A model generated the notes under the pieces. The model did no database searches. It saw only the letters and a program-made list of their open reading frames with translations, and was not told where the DNA came from. Below, one piece after another: positions 1 to 11,380 of a DNA stretch of 54,831 bases. The position numbers were made by a program, and so were the translations under genes. The DNA comes from Symbiodinium natans (taxonomy: Eukaryota > Sar > Dinophyceae > Suessiales > Symbiodiniaceae), in contig CAJNDS010000016.1 of the NCBI GenBank assembly GCA_905221605.1, positions 1 to 54,831 of the forward strand, given 5' to 3'. Position 1 is the first letter of the stretch, and each line of letters opens with the position of its first letter.

Positions 1-156
1 AGCTCTCCGCTCTCAGCTCTCAGCTCTCAGCTCTCAGCTCTCAGCTCTCAGCTCTCAGCTCTCAGCTCTCAGCTCTCAGCTCTCAGCTCTCAGCTCTCAG
101 CTCTCAGCTCTCAGCTCTCAGCTCTCAGCTCTCAGCTCTCAGCTCTCAGCTCTCAG

Positions 157-193
<37 letters not shown>
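1..193. repeat. CTCTCAG heptamer array running into (CT)n
   Basis: About 22 near-perfect copies of the heptamer CTCTCAG fill roughly 1-160, followed directly by a pure CT dinucleotide run to about 193. The strand is strongly pyrimidine-biased. Open frames here read only Arg/Glu or Ser/Leu repeats and are not genes. The array touches the window edge, so its full length is unknown. Confidence 0.95.
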
Positions 194-196
<3 letters not shown>

Positions 197-2148
197 TTGT
201 CCCTTTCTTCGAGACGAGAAGCAGATGGATAAGACGAGATGGAAAGAGAGATTCTTTGCTTCGCTGCAGAATGTGGGGTGAAAACAACAGTAGACTGTTT
301 GGGGAACAAGTCTTCCCTTTGCTCTTTTTGGGCATACAACAGGGCCAAGAAATTCCTTCTCCCCTCTTATCCCTGTTCTGTAGTCTATCGTTACAGAAAG
401 ACAAATACATATACAAGGTGCCAGTTTCACTCTTGTCCCACTCCTTTAGCGCTTTTCTTACAGCAGAAAAGCTGAACATGCAAGAATACAGCCTCCTCTC
501 TCTTCTCTCTTCTTTGTTCTCTTGTACGTGACAAATGAATACACAAGAGGACAAGGAAAAGAGAAGTTAATGGGCGGGAAAGAGGGCAGGGTGGATTGCT
601 TTGTTCCTGGCAAGAAGGGAGCCCCCCCCCCCCCGTAGAGCAGGGCTGAGAGCCCTTACACCCTCTCTTTTGCTTTCTTTCTCTCCTGCGTTCCCAGGTC
701 TTCTGTTCTTTTGCGTTTAGGAAATTCAAGGGAACTGCTAAAAAAGGAGGAAGGAGTTTTTCTTGTCTCTTTTCGTTGCCCTTGCTGGCCCTTGCTCTTT
801 TCTTTTCTCGTTCAGCGAGAGAGGAAGAGACTGCAGGGGGCAAACAACAAAGAATGGACAAGAGCCCTTCTCTCTTATCTTATTGAGAAATTGATAGGTA
901 AGAGGAGGAAGAAACTCCCCTCCCCTCAGTCTCCATCTCTTCTCTTCTTTTCTTTTCTTTACGTGCTCCTCTCAAACCGAAGACAAAAGAACAAACGATG
1001 AAGGGAACATGATATCGACTGTTTTGGCTATCCTTCTTGCTTCTCATTGCTGTTCCATCGTTCTCTTCTCTCTTCAAGTCTATCCAGATATTTTCTTTTT
1101 TCCTTTCGACGAGGAGAATGGGAAGAGAAGGTCCTTTCTCTTCGTCCCTCGTGTTCCTTCCAAAACACGAAGGGCGTGCGGCGTGTGAAAAGGTAGAATT
1201 TCTACCCGCGTCGCGCAGGTATATAGGATGTATGTGTTGCATGAGCAGCTAGAATTTCTACCCACATCTTGTAGGTATGTATCGTATATGTATTGTATAT
1301 CACATAGAGAAATGGAGAGGAAAGGGCGGGAATCCTCAAACCGTCAGACTAGGATTTGAGGGCATTGGGTTTTTGTATGTAACCCCGATCCAGCGAGAAT
1401 ATTGTGAGCAAGTATCTGGGTTCCGGGCCTTCCCACAAGCCCAACTTGCTCGCAAGTACATGGGTTGTCATTTCAATGTTTCCCAAAGGGTCACCCAGAA
1501 CAATTCTCATTTCTCACACACACACATCATCCCCAATACTCACAAATACATATCTCATAAACCCTTCTCGTTTAAGGTTTAGATTTCTAAACAGCGTATT
1601 CGACGAAGGCTTAGGGTAAATTCCAAGATTTATACATGCTTCTTATTTAGTTTTGGGACATAGCCTTATTCCTAAACCTATTCCTTTAACGTTTAAGGCC
1701 AAAACGCATGCATGAGCCTTAGTTGTTTAAGGTTTTGCGCCGGACACTGAGGTCTATTAATTCTAGATTCTTAAACCACGCACCTGGGCACGACGAGGTT
1801 GCGGGAAAGGGGGGAAAATCGCGAACCTTATGGCTGAAGCTTAAGCCTAACCCTATTCCAAACCATATTCGCTGAAGATCTAGTGAATTCAGATCGGATT
1901 TAGGGGAAAACAATGAGTGAACGCTTCGCTTAGCATTTTCCTTTTCCTCTTTTCAGGAGATAAAACTCGGAGGGTTCTTTCAGAAGAAGATTGTTGATAC
2001 TTAACGAATATGCCACAGAGGCCCCTTAAAATTAGAAAAAACCTCTTACATTCTTTAAAACCCTTGAAGATTGAAAAGGAACAAGTCTTCTGAGCAAGGA
2101 CTCGGAAGGACCCTTTACACAGCTCCATCTCAGACCAAAACATAAGGG
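194..2148. other. Gene-poor stretch with no recognised feature
   Basis: This is mixed-composition DNA with purine- and pyrimidine-rich patches. Open frames occur on both strands but none has convincing composition or a recognisable motif. A short direct repeat beginning TAGAATTTCTACCC occurs at 1194 and 1250, 56 bp apart. I see no supported gene. Confidence 0.5.
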
Positions 2149-3060
2149 TTTTCACCAAATTGCTCATTTTGTTGGATTTTTTCCCCTTTTTTGCTCCTTC
2201 AGGTACCCCAACTTAACATAAGGATTTTCACCAAATTGCTCATTGCGGTGACTTTTTCCAATTTTGCACCTTCACGGACCCCCAATGAAGGCCAAAAACA
2301 AAAGGGTTTTCACCAAATTGCTGATGTTGATGATTTTGCGTCTTGCACGGACCCCAGCTAAAGCCAAAAACATAGGTGTTTTCGCCAAATTGTTCATTTG
2401 GGCGATTTTTTGGCAATTTTGCACCTTCACAGACCCCCAGGTAAGGCAAAAACATCCAGATTTTCAATTTTTCGTGATTTTTTGCAATTTTGCGCGTTCA
2501 CCGACCCTCAGCTAAGGCCAAAACAAAAGGATTTTCATCAAATTGCTGATTTTTGTGATTTTCCTGAGTTTGGTTGTTTTTTGCAATGTGGCGCCTTGAC
2601 GGACCCCTATCCAAGGCCAAAACATAAGGATTTCCATCAAACTGCTGCTTTTGGTGCTTTTTGTAATTTTGCGCCTGCACCCACCCCCAGCTAAGGCCAA
2701 AACATAAGGATGTTACCAGATTGCGACTTTTGGCAATTTTGCGCCTTCACCGGCTTATTTAGGTGATTTGTTTGCAACGTGGCGCCTTGACGAACCCCTA
2801 CCTAAGGCCAAAACATATTTTCGTGATTGTTTGCATGTGGCGCCTTGACGGACCCCTATCTAAGGACAAAACATGAGCATTTTCACCAAATTGCTCATTT
2901 TTGTGCGCCTTCACAGACACCAATCTAAGGCCAAAACACAAGGATTTTCACAAAATTGCTAGTTTTTGTGATTTTTGGCATCTAACAGAAGGATTTTCAC
3001 CAAGTTGCTCATTAGGCGCAATCTTGCACCTTCACAGACCCCCCTATCTAAGGCAAAAAA
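2149..3060. repeat. Degenerate ~70-95 bp tandem repeat family
   Basis: The phrases TTTTCACCAAATTGCT, GCAATTTTGCGCCTTCAC and CTAAGGCCAAAACATAAGG recur in the same order about a dozen times. Copies start near 2149, 2225, 2307, 2389, 2461 and 2532, then continue irregularly. Divergence and variable spacing mark an old, decaying satellite. Short open frames here are by-products of the repeat. Confidence 0.85.
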
Positions 3061-3073
3061 AGGATTTGACTGG

Positions 3074-3215
3074 AGCAAAAATTGAACCCAAAATCTCAGG
3101 GACCAGGTCTTGCGATTTGCCTCTTTGAAGCAAAAATTGAACCCAAAATCTTAGGGACCAGGGCTTGCTATTTGACTCTTTGGAGCAAAAATTGAGCCCG
3201 AAATCTTAAGGACCA
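3074..3215. repeat. Three copies of a ~55 bp repeat
   Basis: The phrase GCAAAAATTGA(A/G)CCC(A/G)AAATCT followed by GGACCAGG(T/G)CTT begins near 3074, 3130 and 3185. It bridges the degenerate family to the left and the 31 bp family to the right. Confidence 0.85.
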
Positions 3216-5580
3216 GGGCTTTAAATTATGAGTCTGGGCCTCCCCCCAATACTAAATTACGAGCCCGGGCCTTCTCCCAATACTAAATTACGAGCCCGGG
3301 CCTTCTCCCAATACTAAATTACGAGCCCGGGCCTTCTCCCAATTCTTTATTTTCGAGCCCGGACCTTCCCCCAATATTAAATTACGAGCCCGGCCTTCCC
3401 CCAATACTAAATTACGAGCCCGGGCCTTCCCCCAATATTAAATTACGAGCCCGGGCCTTCTGCCAATACTAAATTACGAGCTCGGGCCTTCTTTTCTTTC
3501 CAGACTGGTTTGGTCTCCCCGGGCCCCCCCCTCCCCAAACTATTCGAACTATTCGAAATTATTCGAACTATTCGAACCCCCTTGGTTCGAATTTTCGAAT
3601 AGTTCGAATAGTTTGAATAGTTTGGGCGCCCCAGGCCGGGCCCCAAACTATTCGAACACCCCCCCTCCCAATACTAAATTATGAGCCCGGGCCTTCTCCC
3701 AGAACTAAATTACGAGCCCGGGCCTTCTCCCAATACTAAATTACGAGCCCGGGCCTTCCCCCAATACTAAATTACGAGCCCGGCCTTCCCCCAATACTAA
3801 ATTACGAGCCCGGGCCTTCCCCCAATACTAAATTACGAGCCCGAGCCTTCCCTTCCTTTCCAGACTGGTCTCCCCGGGCCCCCCCCCAAACTATTCGAAC
3901 TATTCGAAATTATTCGAACTATTCGAACCCGCTTGGTTCGAATAGTTCGAATAGTTTCGAATAGTTCGAATGTTTGAAAAGTTTGGGCGCCCCAGGCCAG
4001 GCCCCAAACTATTCGAACACCCCCCCTCCCAACACTAAATACGAGCCCGGGCCTTCTCCGAATACTAAATTACGAGCCCGGGCATTCCCCCAATACTAAA
4101 TTACGAGCCCGGGCCTTCTCCCAATACTAAATTACGAGCCCGGACCTTCCCCCACACTAAATTACGAGCCCGTGCCTTCCCCCAATACTAAATTACGAGC
4201 CCGTGCCTTCCCCCAATACTAAATTACGAGCCAGGGCCTTCTCCCAATACTAAATTACGAGCCAGGGCCTTCCCCTCCTTTCCAGACTGGTCTCCCCGGC
4301 CCCCCCCCAAACTATTCGAACTATTCGAACTATTCGAAATTATTCGAATAATTCGAATAATTTCGAATAGTTCGAATAGTTCGAATAGTTCGAATAGTTT
4401 GGGCGCCCCAGGCCGGGCCTCAAACTATTCGAACACCCCCCTCCCAATACTAAATTACGAGCCGGGCCTTCTCCCAATACTAAATTATTCTCCCAATACT
4501 AAATTACGAGCCCGGGCCTTCTCCCAATATTAAATGACGAGCCCGGGCCTTCCAATTACGAGCCCGGCCTTCCCCCAATACTAAATTACGAGCCCGGGCC
4601 TTAGCCCAACACTAAATTACGAGCCAGGGCCTTCCCCTCCTTTCCAGACTGGTCTCCCCGGGCCCCCCCCAAACTATTCGAACTATTCGAACTATTCGAA
4701 ATTATTCGAACTATTCGAACCCACTTGGGTTCGAATAGTTCGAATAATTTCGAATAGTTCGAATAGTTTGAATAGTTTGGGCGCCCCAGGCCGGGCCCCA
4801 AACTATTCGAACACCCCCCCTCCCAATACTAAATTACGAGCCCGGGCCTTAATTACGAGCCCGGGCCTTGTCCCAATACTAAATTACGAGCTCGGGCCTT
4901 CTCCCAATACTAAATTACGAGCCCGGGCCTTCCCCCAATACTAAATTACGAGCCCGGCCTTCCCCCAATACTAAATAACGAGCCCGGGCCTTCCCCCAAT
5001 CCTAAATTACGAGCCCGGGCCTTCCCCCAATACTAAATTACGAGCCCGTGCCTTCCCCCAATACTAAATTACGAGCCCGGGCCTTCTCCCAACACTAAAT
5101 TACGAGCCATGGCCTTCCCTTCCTTTCCAGACTGGTCTCCCCGGGCCCCCCCCCAAACTATTCGAACTATTCGAACTATTCGAAACTATTCGAACTATTC
5201 GAACCCCCTTGGTTCGAATAGTTCGAATAGTTTCAAATAGTTCGAATAGTTTGAGTAGTTTGGGCGCCCCAGGCCGGACCCCAAACTACTCCCAATACTA
5301 AATTACGAGCCCGGGCCTTCCCCCAATACTAAATTACGAGCCCGGCCTTCCCCCAATACTAAATAACGAGCCCGGGCCTTCCCCCAATCCTAAATTACGA
5401 GCCCGGGCCTTCTCCCAACACTAAATTACGAGTCATGGCCTTCCCTTCCTTTCCAGACTGGTCTCCCCGAGCACCCCACCCCCCTAAACTATTCGAACTA
5501 TTCGAACTATTCGAAATTTTTCGAACTATTCGAACCCCCTTGGCTCGAATAGTTCGAATAGTTTGGGGCACTAGTTTTGT
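3216..5580. repeat. 31 bp satellite alternating with TTCGAA hairpin blocks
   Basis: The base unit is about 31 bp, with the core CCCAATACTAAATTACGAGC then CCGGGCCTTC. Runs of it are broken by six blocks that start TTTCCAGACTGGT (near 3497, 3857, 4279, 4639, 5125 and 5452). Each block continues as repeated CTATTCGAA 9-mers, a short C-rich centre, then the inverted TTCGAATAG 9-mers. The 327-486 bp spacing indicates a higher-order repeat. No gene is supported. Confidence 0.9.
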
Positions 5581-6590
5581 GCGGCATTTGCAGGACTTTT
5601 GCAGGGCGCCAAGGGGATCCCGGCAAATTTCGACCCGCAAAGTTGTTCCTACCCGTTCCCGTTTTGCGTGGTACTTGAAGAACTTTCCAGGGTGCCAAGG
5701 GGATCCCGGCAAATTTCGACCCGCAAAGTTGTTCCTACCCGTTCCCGTTTTGTGTGTTATTTGCGGGACTTTTGCAGGGCGCCAAGGGGATCCCGGCAAA
5801 TTTCGACCCGCCAAGTTGTTCCTACCCGTTCCCGTTTTGTGTGGCATTTGCAGGACTTTTTCAGGGTGCCAAGGGGATCCCGGCAAATTTCGACCCGCAA
5901 AGTTGTTCCTACCCGTTCCCGTTTTGTGTGTTATTTGCGGGACTTTTGCAGGGCGCCAAGGGGATCCCGGCAAATTTCGACCTGCAAAGTTGTTCCTACC
6001 CGTTCCCGTGTTGTGTGGTATTTGCGGGACTTTTGCAGGGTGCCAAGGGGATCCCGGCAAATTTCGACCCGCAAAGTTGTTCCTACCCGTTCCCGTTTCG
6101 TGTGGTATTTGTAGGACTTTTGCAGGGTGCCAAGGGGATCCCGGCAAATTTCGACCCGCAAAGTTATTCCTACCCGTTCCCGTTTTGTGTGGTATTTGCG
6201 GGACTTTTGCAGGGTGCCAAGGGGATCCCGGCAAATTTCGACCCGCCAAGGTGTTCCTACCCGTTCCCGTTTTGTGTGGTATTTGCGGGACTTTTGCAGG
6301 GTGCCAAGGGGATCCCGGCAAATTTCGACCCGCAAATGTTGTTCCTACCCGTTCCCGTTTTGCGTGGTATTTGCGGGACTTTTCCAGGGTGCCAAGGGGA
6401 TCCCGGCAAATTTCGACCCGCAAAGTTGTTCCTACCCGTTCCCGTTTTGTGTGGTATTTGCGGGACTTTTGCAGGGTGCCAAGGGGATCCCGGCAAATTT
6501 CGACCCGCAAAGTTGTTCCTACCCGTTCCCGTTTTGTGCGGTATTTGCGGGTCTTTTGCAGGGTGCCAAGGGGATTCCGGCAAATTTTGA
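5581..6590. repeat. Twelve-copy 87 bp tandem satellite
   Basis: The marker GCCAAGGGGATCCCGGCAAA recurs with AAGGGG at 5611, 5697, 5784, 5871, 5958, 6045, 6132, 6219, 6306, 6394, 6481 and 6568: a period of 87 bp with one 86 and one 88. Because 87 is 29 codons, a stop-free unit gives long open frames on both strands (up to 513 codons). Several overlapping frames are open at once, so I read these as artefacts of the period, not genes. Confidence 0.95.
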
Positions 6591-6599
6591 CCTTTGGGG

Positions 6600-8100
6600 G
6601 CCCCAGGCCGGCGCGAACCCCCCTTCCTCCCAAACTGGTCTCCCCGGGGACCCCCCAAACTATTCGAACTATTCGAACTATTCGAAACTATTCGAACTAT
6701 TCGAACCCCCCTGGTTCGAATAGTTCGAATAGTTCGAATAGTTTGGGGCACCAGCCCTCGCCCCCAAACTATTCGAACTATCCGAACCCCCCTGGTTCGA
6801 ATAGTTCGAATAGTTTGGGGTACCAGGCCGGGCCCCCAAACTATTCGAACTATTCGAACCCCCCTGGTTCGAATAGTTCGAACAGTTCGAATAGTTTGGG
6901 GCACCAGGCCGGGCCCCCAAACTATTCGAACTATTCGAACCCCTCTGGTTCGAATAGTTCGAATAGTTTCGAATAGTTCGAATAGTTCGAATAGTTTGGG
7001 GGCCCGGCCTGGGGCCCCCGCACTATTCGAACTATTCGAACCCCCCTTCCTCCCAAACTGGTCTCCCCGGGGACGCCCCAAACTATTCGAACTATTCGAA
7101 CTATTCGAAACTATTCGAACTATTCGAACCCCCCTGGTTCGAATAGTTCGAATAGTTCGAATAGTTCGAATAGTTTGGGGGCCCCAGGCCGGGCCCCCAA
7201 ACCATTCAAACTATGCGAACCCCCCTTCCTCCCAAACTGGTCTCCCCAGGCAACCCCCAAACTATTCGAACTTTTCGAACTATTCGAAACTATTCGAACT
7301 ATTCGAACCCCCCTGGTTCGAATAGTTCGAATAGTTCGAATAGTTTGGGGCACCAGCCCTCGCCCCCAAACTATTCGAATTATTCGAACCCCCCTGGTTC
7401 GAATAGTTCGAATAGTTCGAATAGTTTGGGCCTCCAGGCCGGGCCCCCAAACTATTCGAACTATTCGAACCCCTCTGGTTCGAATAGTTCGAATAGTTTC
7501 GAATAGTTCGAATAGTTCGAATAGTTTGGGGGCCCGGCCTGGGGCCCCCACACTATTCGAACTATTCGAACCCCCCTTCCTCCCAAACTGGTCTCCCCGG
7601 GGACGCCCCAAACTATTCGAACTATTCGAAACTATTCGAACTATTCGAACCCCCCTGGTTCGAATAGTTCGAATAGTTCGAATAGTTCGAATAGTTTGGG
7701 GGCCCCAGGCCGGGCCCCCAAACCATTCAAACTATGCGAACCCCCCTTCCTCCCAAACTGGTCTCCCCAGGCAACCCCCAAACTATTCGAACTTTTCGAA
7801 CTATTCGAAACTATTCGAACTATTCGAACCCCCCTGGTTCGAATAGTTCGAATAGTTCGAATAGTTTGGGGCACCAGCCCTCGCCCCCAAACTATTCGAA
7901 TTATTCGAACCCCCCTGGTTCGAATAGTTCGAATAGTTCGAATAGTTTGGGCCTCCAGGCCGGGCCCCCAAACTATTCGAACTATTCGAACCCCCCTGGT
8001 TCGAATAGTTCGAATAGTTTCGAATAGTTTCGAATAGTTCGAATAGTTCGAATAGTTTGGGGGCCCCAGTCCGGACCCCAAACCATTCAAACTATTCGAA
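6600..8100. repeat. Inverted TTCGAATAG 9-mer hairpin satellite with 521 bp higher-order unit
   Basis: Blocks of CTATTCGAA 9-mers, a CCCCCCTGG-type centre and inverted TTCGAATAG 9-mers repeat throughout. A 521 bp higher-order unit is duplicated nearly exactly: equivalent positions are 7002/7523, 7175/7696 and 7213/7734. Every block can fold into a long hairpin. Open frames read only Ile-Arg-Thr, Asn-Ser-Ser or Tyr-Ser-Asn repeats. Confidence 0.95.
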
Positions 8101-8158
8101 CCCCTGTTTGAATGTTCAGAAAAGACGCATGGTCACATAATACAGGAAGGTTCCTCGT

Positions 8159-8203
8159 ACATATATATATATATATATATATAGATAGATAGATAGATAT
8201 ATG
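8159..8203. repeat. (TA)n/(GATA)n microsatellite
   Basis: A TA dinucleotide run passes into AGAT tetramers. It marks the boundary between the hairpin satellite and the next repeat domain. Confidence 0.9.
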
Positions 8204-8599
8204 CGCAGGGCTTGGTCAGGTTGTAGAGTTCAGGGGGGCGAAACATGGAGCCCTGATGCGCAGGGAGTTGGGGCTAAACCCCAAATCTAAAACCGCAAAC
8301 CGCAAACCCGAAACCCGCAACCCTGAAACCCCAAACCCCCAAACCCTAAACCCCCGTAACCAGGAGACTTGAACCTGAGGCCTCGACGTACACCCCAAAC
8401 TCGAAACCACAAACCCGAACCCCTAAACCGCCGTGGCGGCGGAGAAGCGCCGGGCCGCCCAGTCAGGGTTTGGGATGCCGAGGAGGAGGGTTTGCAGATT
8501 TTCGGGGATAATGGAGGGTTGAGGCAGTCGAGACCTTGCAAGGCCTAGAGTTCAGGGTTTAGGGTTCTGGCAAGCAATCCAAGCTCGTGGACATTCGCC
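8204..8599. other. Degenerate telomere-like tract with a possible basic exon remnant
   Basis: From about 8270 to 8430 the sequence is degenerate AAACCC(C/T)-type heptamers. A GC-rich patch near 8432-8462 encodes AVAAEKRRAAQ in one frame. This resembles the basic exons at 31083 and 41350 in character, but it is too short to call as a gene. Confidence 0.4.
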
Positions 8600-10560
8600 A
8601 CTTCCCAAAAATTCTGGGCAAGGGAGGGAGTGTAGAGGTGGTGTAGGTCAGGGGGATGGAGAGTGGGAGCATGGGCCCGAGGGGAGTAGGCGGGGCGGAG
8701 GGCGGAGGGGGCGGAGCGGGAGGGCCCGGGCATGCACTGGGGCCCTTTAAAGTCAGCTGAGAAGCCACATCCATGCGCCGTCGACCATGAGCCAACGGGG
8801 CCAGGAGCCATGGGTTCAGTTGGGGGGCGGGGTGGGTGGGGGTGGGGGTTGGGGGTTGGGGGTGGCAAATTGCGTACGGTATGGGGGTGGGGGTTGGGGG
8901 TTGGGGTGGAGCAGGGGCCATATATAGGACCAGCATTGGCAGCCATGCAGGTCGAGGGATGAAGAATGGGACCAGCAGCCAATGGGGCCACAAGCCATGG
9001 GTCCAGTGGCGGGGTGCATGGGGGGCTTGGGCAAGGGAGGGAGTGTAGAGGTGGTGTAGGTCAGGGGGATGGAGAGTGGGAGCATGGGCCCGAGGGGAGT
9101 AGGCGGGGCGGAGGGCGGAGGGGGCGGAGCGGGAGGGCCCGGGCATGCACTGGGGCCCTTTAAAGTCAGCTGAGAAGCCACATGCGTGGGCCGTGGACCA
9201 TGAGCCAATGGGGCCAGGAGCCATGGGTTCAGTGGGGGGCGTGCGTGGGGGGTGGGGGTGGGGGTTGGAAGTGGGTGGGGTGGGGGTTGGGGGTTGGGGG
9301 TGGCAGGGTATGGGGGTGGGGGTTGGGGGTTGGGGTGGAGCAGGGGCCATATGTAGGACCAGCACCGACACCATGCAGGTCGAGGGATGAAGAATGGGAC
9401 CAGGAGCCAATGGGGCCAGGAGCCATGGGTCCAGTGGGGGCGCGGGGTGGGGGTTGGGGGTGGGGGTGGAGCCATGACGCCAGGAGCAAGGGGCCATGAC
9501 AAGCACGGGCGGCGCGGGGTGGGGGTGGGGTGGGGACGTGGGGGGGTGGGGGTGGGGGTTGGAAGTGTGGTTGGGGGTGGCAGGGTGCGTGCGGGGTGGG
9601 GGTGGGGGTTCAGGGGCCATTTTTTTGACCAGCGTTGGCAGCCATGCAGGTCGAGGGATGAAGCATGGGTCCATGAGGGAAAAGAATGGGACCAGGAGCC
9701 ATGGGTCCATGAGAAGCATGGCGGGGTGCGTGGGGGGCTTGGGCAAGGGGAGAGCGGGGGGGGGAACGGTGGTGCGTGGGTGGTGGGGGTAGAGCAAGCG
9801 GGCCAAGCGATGGAGAGTGGGAGCATGGACCATGAGCCATGGGTCCAGTGGGGGGCGGGGTGTGTGGGGGGTGGGGGTGGGGGCGGTTGGGGGTGGGGGT
9901 GGGGGTGGGGGTTGGGGGTGGGGGTGGAGCCAACCGGAAGTGTGGAAAGGGGTTGGGGGTGGGGGTGGGGGTGGGGTGTGGGGGGGGGGTGGAGCCATGG
10001 GGCCAGGAGCCCTGGGTCCATGACAAGCATGGGCGGCGGGGCAGGGTGCGTGCGGGGTGGGGGTGGGGGTGGAGCAGGGGCCATAAATAGGAGGGATGAA
10101 GAATGGGACCAGGAGCCATGGGTCCATGAGAAGTATGCGTCCATGAGAAGCATGGCGGGGTGCGTGGGGGGCTTGGGCAAGGGGGGGAGTATGCGGAGCG
10201 GGAAGGGCGGATGGACGGGGGGCGGGGTGCGTGGGTGGTGCGGGTAGGGCAAGCGGGCGGGCATGCACTGGGGGCCGGGGGGTGCGTGGGGGGCTTGGGC
10301 AAGGGAAGGAGTATGCGGAGCGGGAAGGGCGGATGCGTGGGGTAGGGCAAGCGGGCGGGCATGCACTGGGAGGAGGCATGGGTCCATGAGAAGCATGGCG
10401 GGGTGCGTGGGGGGCTTGGGCAAGGGAAGGAGCGGGGGGGGGGGTGCGTGGGTGGTGGGGGTAGGGCAAGCGGGCGGGCATGCACTGGGGGTTGGTCGAG
10501 CTTTGGATGGGGTGGAGTAGGTGGTAGGGGCAATGGGTCTTCACTGACGCCGCCCCCCTA
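8600..10560. repeat. G-rich minisatellite domain with 413 bp duplication
   Basis: The plus strand is full of GGGGGTGGGGGTTGGGG runs and recurring phrases such as GGGGCTTGGGCAAGGGA and CCATGGGTCCA. A segment at about 8616-8770 repeats at about 9029-9183, exactly 413 bp away. A shorter phrase beginning CATGAGAAGCATGGCGGGGT recurs near 9709, 10142 and 10383. The minus strand has open frames up to 678 codons in more than one register, all Pro/His/Thr-rich; this follows from composition and is not convincing coding evidence. Tandem G-runs could form G-quadruplexes. Confidence 0.9.
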
Positions 10561-10593
10561 GGGGTCGGCGGATAGTGCATATTTCCAGTAGAC

Positions 10594-10705
10594 ATGGCTT
10601 TGTTAGTTGTTAGATTTCAACTACGGGGTGTCGGGTGTGTGTCGCTGCAAGAGTTCAACATCTACTCGCGGAAGCAACGCGGAAGGGCCTCGCGAAGGGA
10701 GGCTA
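10594..10705 (+). CDS. Candidate first exon, unknown protein
   Basis: An ATG at 10594 opens 37 codons that include LQEFNIYSRKQRGRAS, a basic stretch. The frame ends at a possible donor, A|GTGTTTAGGG, that leads into telomere-like repeats. An AG preceded by pyrimidines lies at 10587-10588, just upstream, and could be a cis or spliced-leader trans-splice acceptor. No family is recognised. The start and the link to later exons are inferred. The frame could also be chance, since it abuts the G-rich repeat domain. Confidence 0.4.
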
Positions 10706-11380
10706 GTGTTTAGGGTTGAGGGTTTAGGGTTTAGGGTTGAGGGTTTAGGGTCTAGGGTATTAGGGTTCAAACATATTTCAACATGAGCATGACACCCGTC
10801 AGAACTACTTGTAAGTTGGCTTTTGCTGCCTCTGAGGGTAAGATGTCCTTGTCCCAAAAAAACATTGATTATATGAGGCGAAGCTCATCAGACTGAGTTG
10901 GCTGTGGCTTACTACCCCGAAGGGTGACAGTTGCGGCATCGGCTATGAGTCTCTCCATTGTCACCATCTGCATTGATGGGAGGACCCTCAAGTGCCCCAG
11001 CGCAAAACCCCACAAACCCCGACATGCCTCCACACAAGCATTGCACCTTGAACCCCAAACCACGGAGAATTCGCCAAACTCTCAAAGATCTACATCCCAA
11101 ATCACTTGGTGTTCAGGGTTTGGGAGGTATAGTCTGGCTTTTGGGACCCAAAGCTCCCCTTGAACCCTACACTCGCCTCAAAAGAGGCGGCGGACCTGTT
11201 CAAGGCCTTCGACCCATGGGGTGCCTCGCTTGACCAGTGGGGATTAAAGGAACCCTCGGGCTCATCAGGGTTTAGGGTTTAGGGTTTAGGGTTTAGGGTT
11301 TAGGGTTTAGGGCCTAAATTGTAGAAACCTTGCATATAGAGGGTTTAGGGATAGACAGTATGGTCAGTACGGCGCTTAAG
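10706..11380. other. Telomere-like intron sequence with minor exon candidates
   Basis: TTTAGGG runs lie at about 10710-10770 and 11264-11312. Between them, a small open segment ending TTCAACATGAGC...ACTACTT|GTAAGT (about 10769-10810) and a frame encoding VAASAMSLSIVTICIDGRTL (about 10928-10990) look exon-like. Their phases could not be joined to neighbours. Confidence 0.3.

Noticed and set aside
1194-1280. Two copies of AATTTCTACCC...(G)AGGT resembling Cas12a CRISPR repeats
   Set aside because: Only two imperfect copies 56 bp apart, no array and no cas genes, in eukaryotic-type DNA; the similarity is chance.
5395-6976. Long ORFs of 412 (minus) and 513 (plus) codons
   Set aside because: They arise from a stop-free 87 bp tandem unit; several registers on both strands are open together.
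6257-8090. ORFs reading Ile-Arg-Thr or Asn-Ser-Ser repeats
   Set aside because: Direct translations of the 9-mer hairpin satellite.
8559-10595. 678-codon minus-strand Pro/His-rich ORF
   Set aside because: A second minus frame is also open over most of the interval and the sequence is a G-rich minisatellite, so absence of stops follows from composition.
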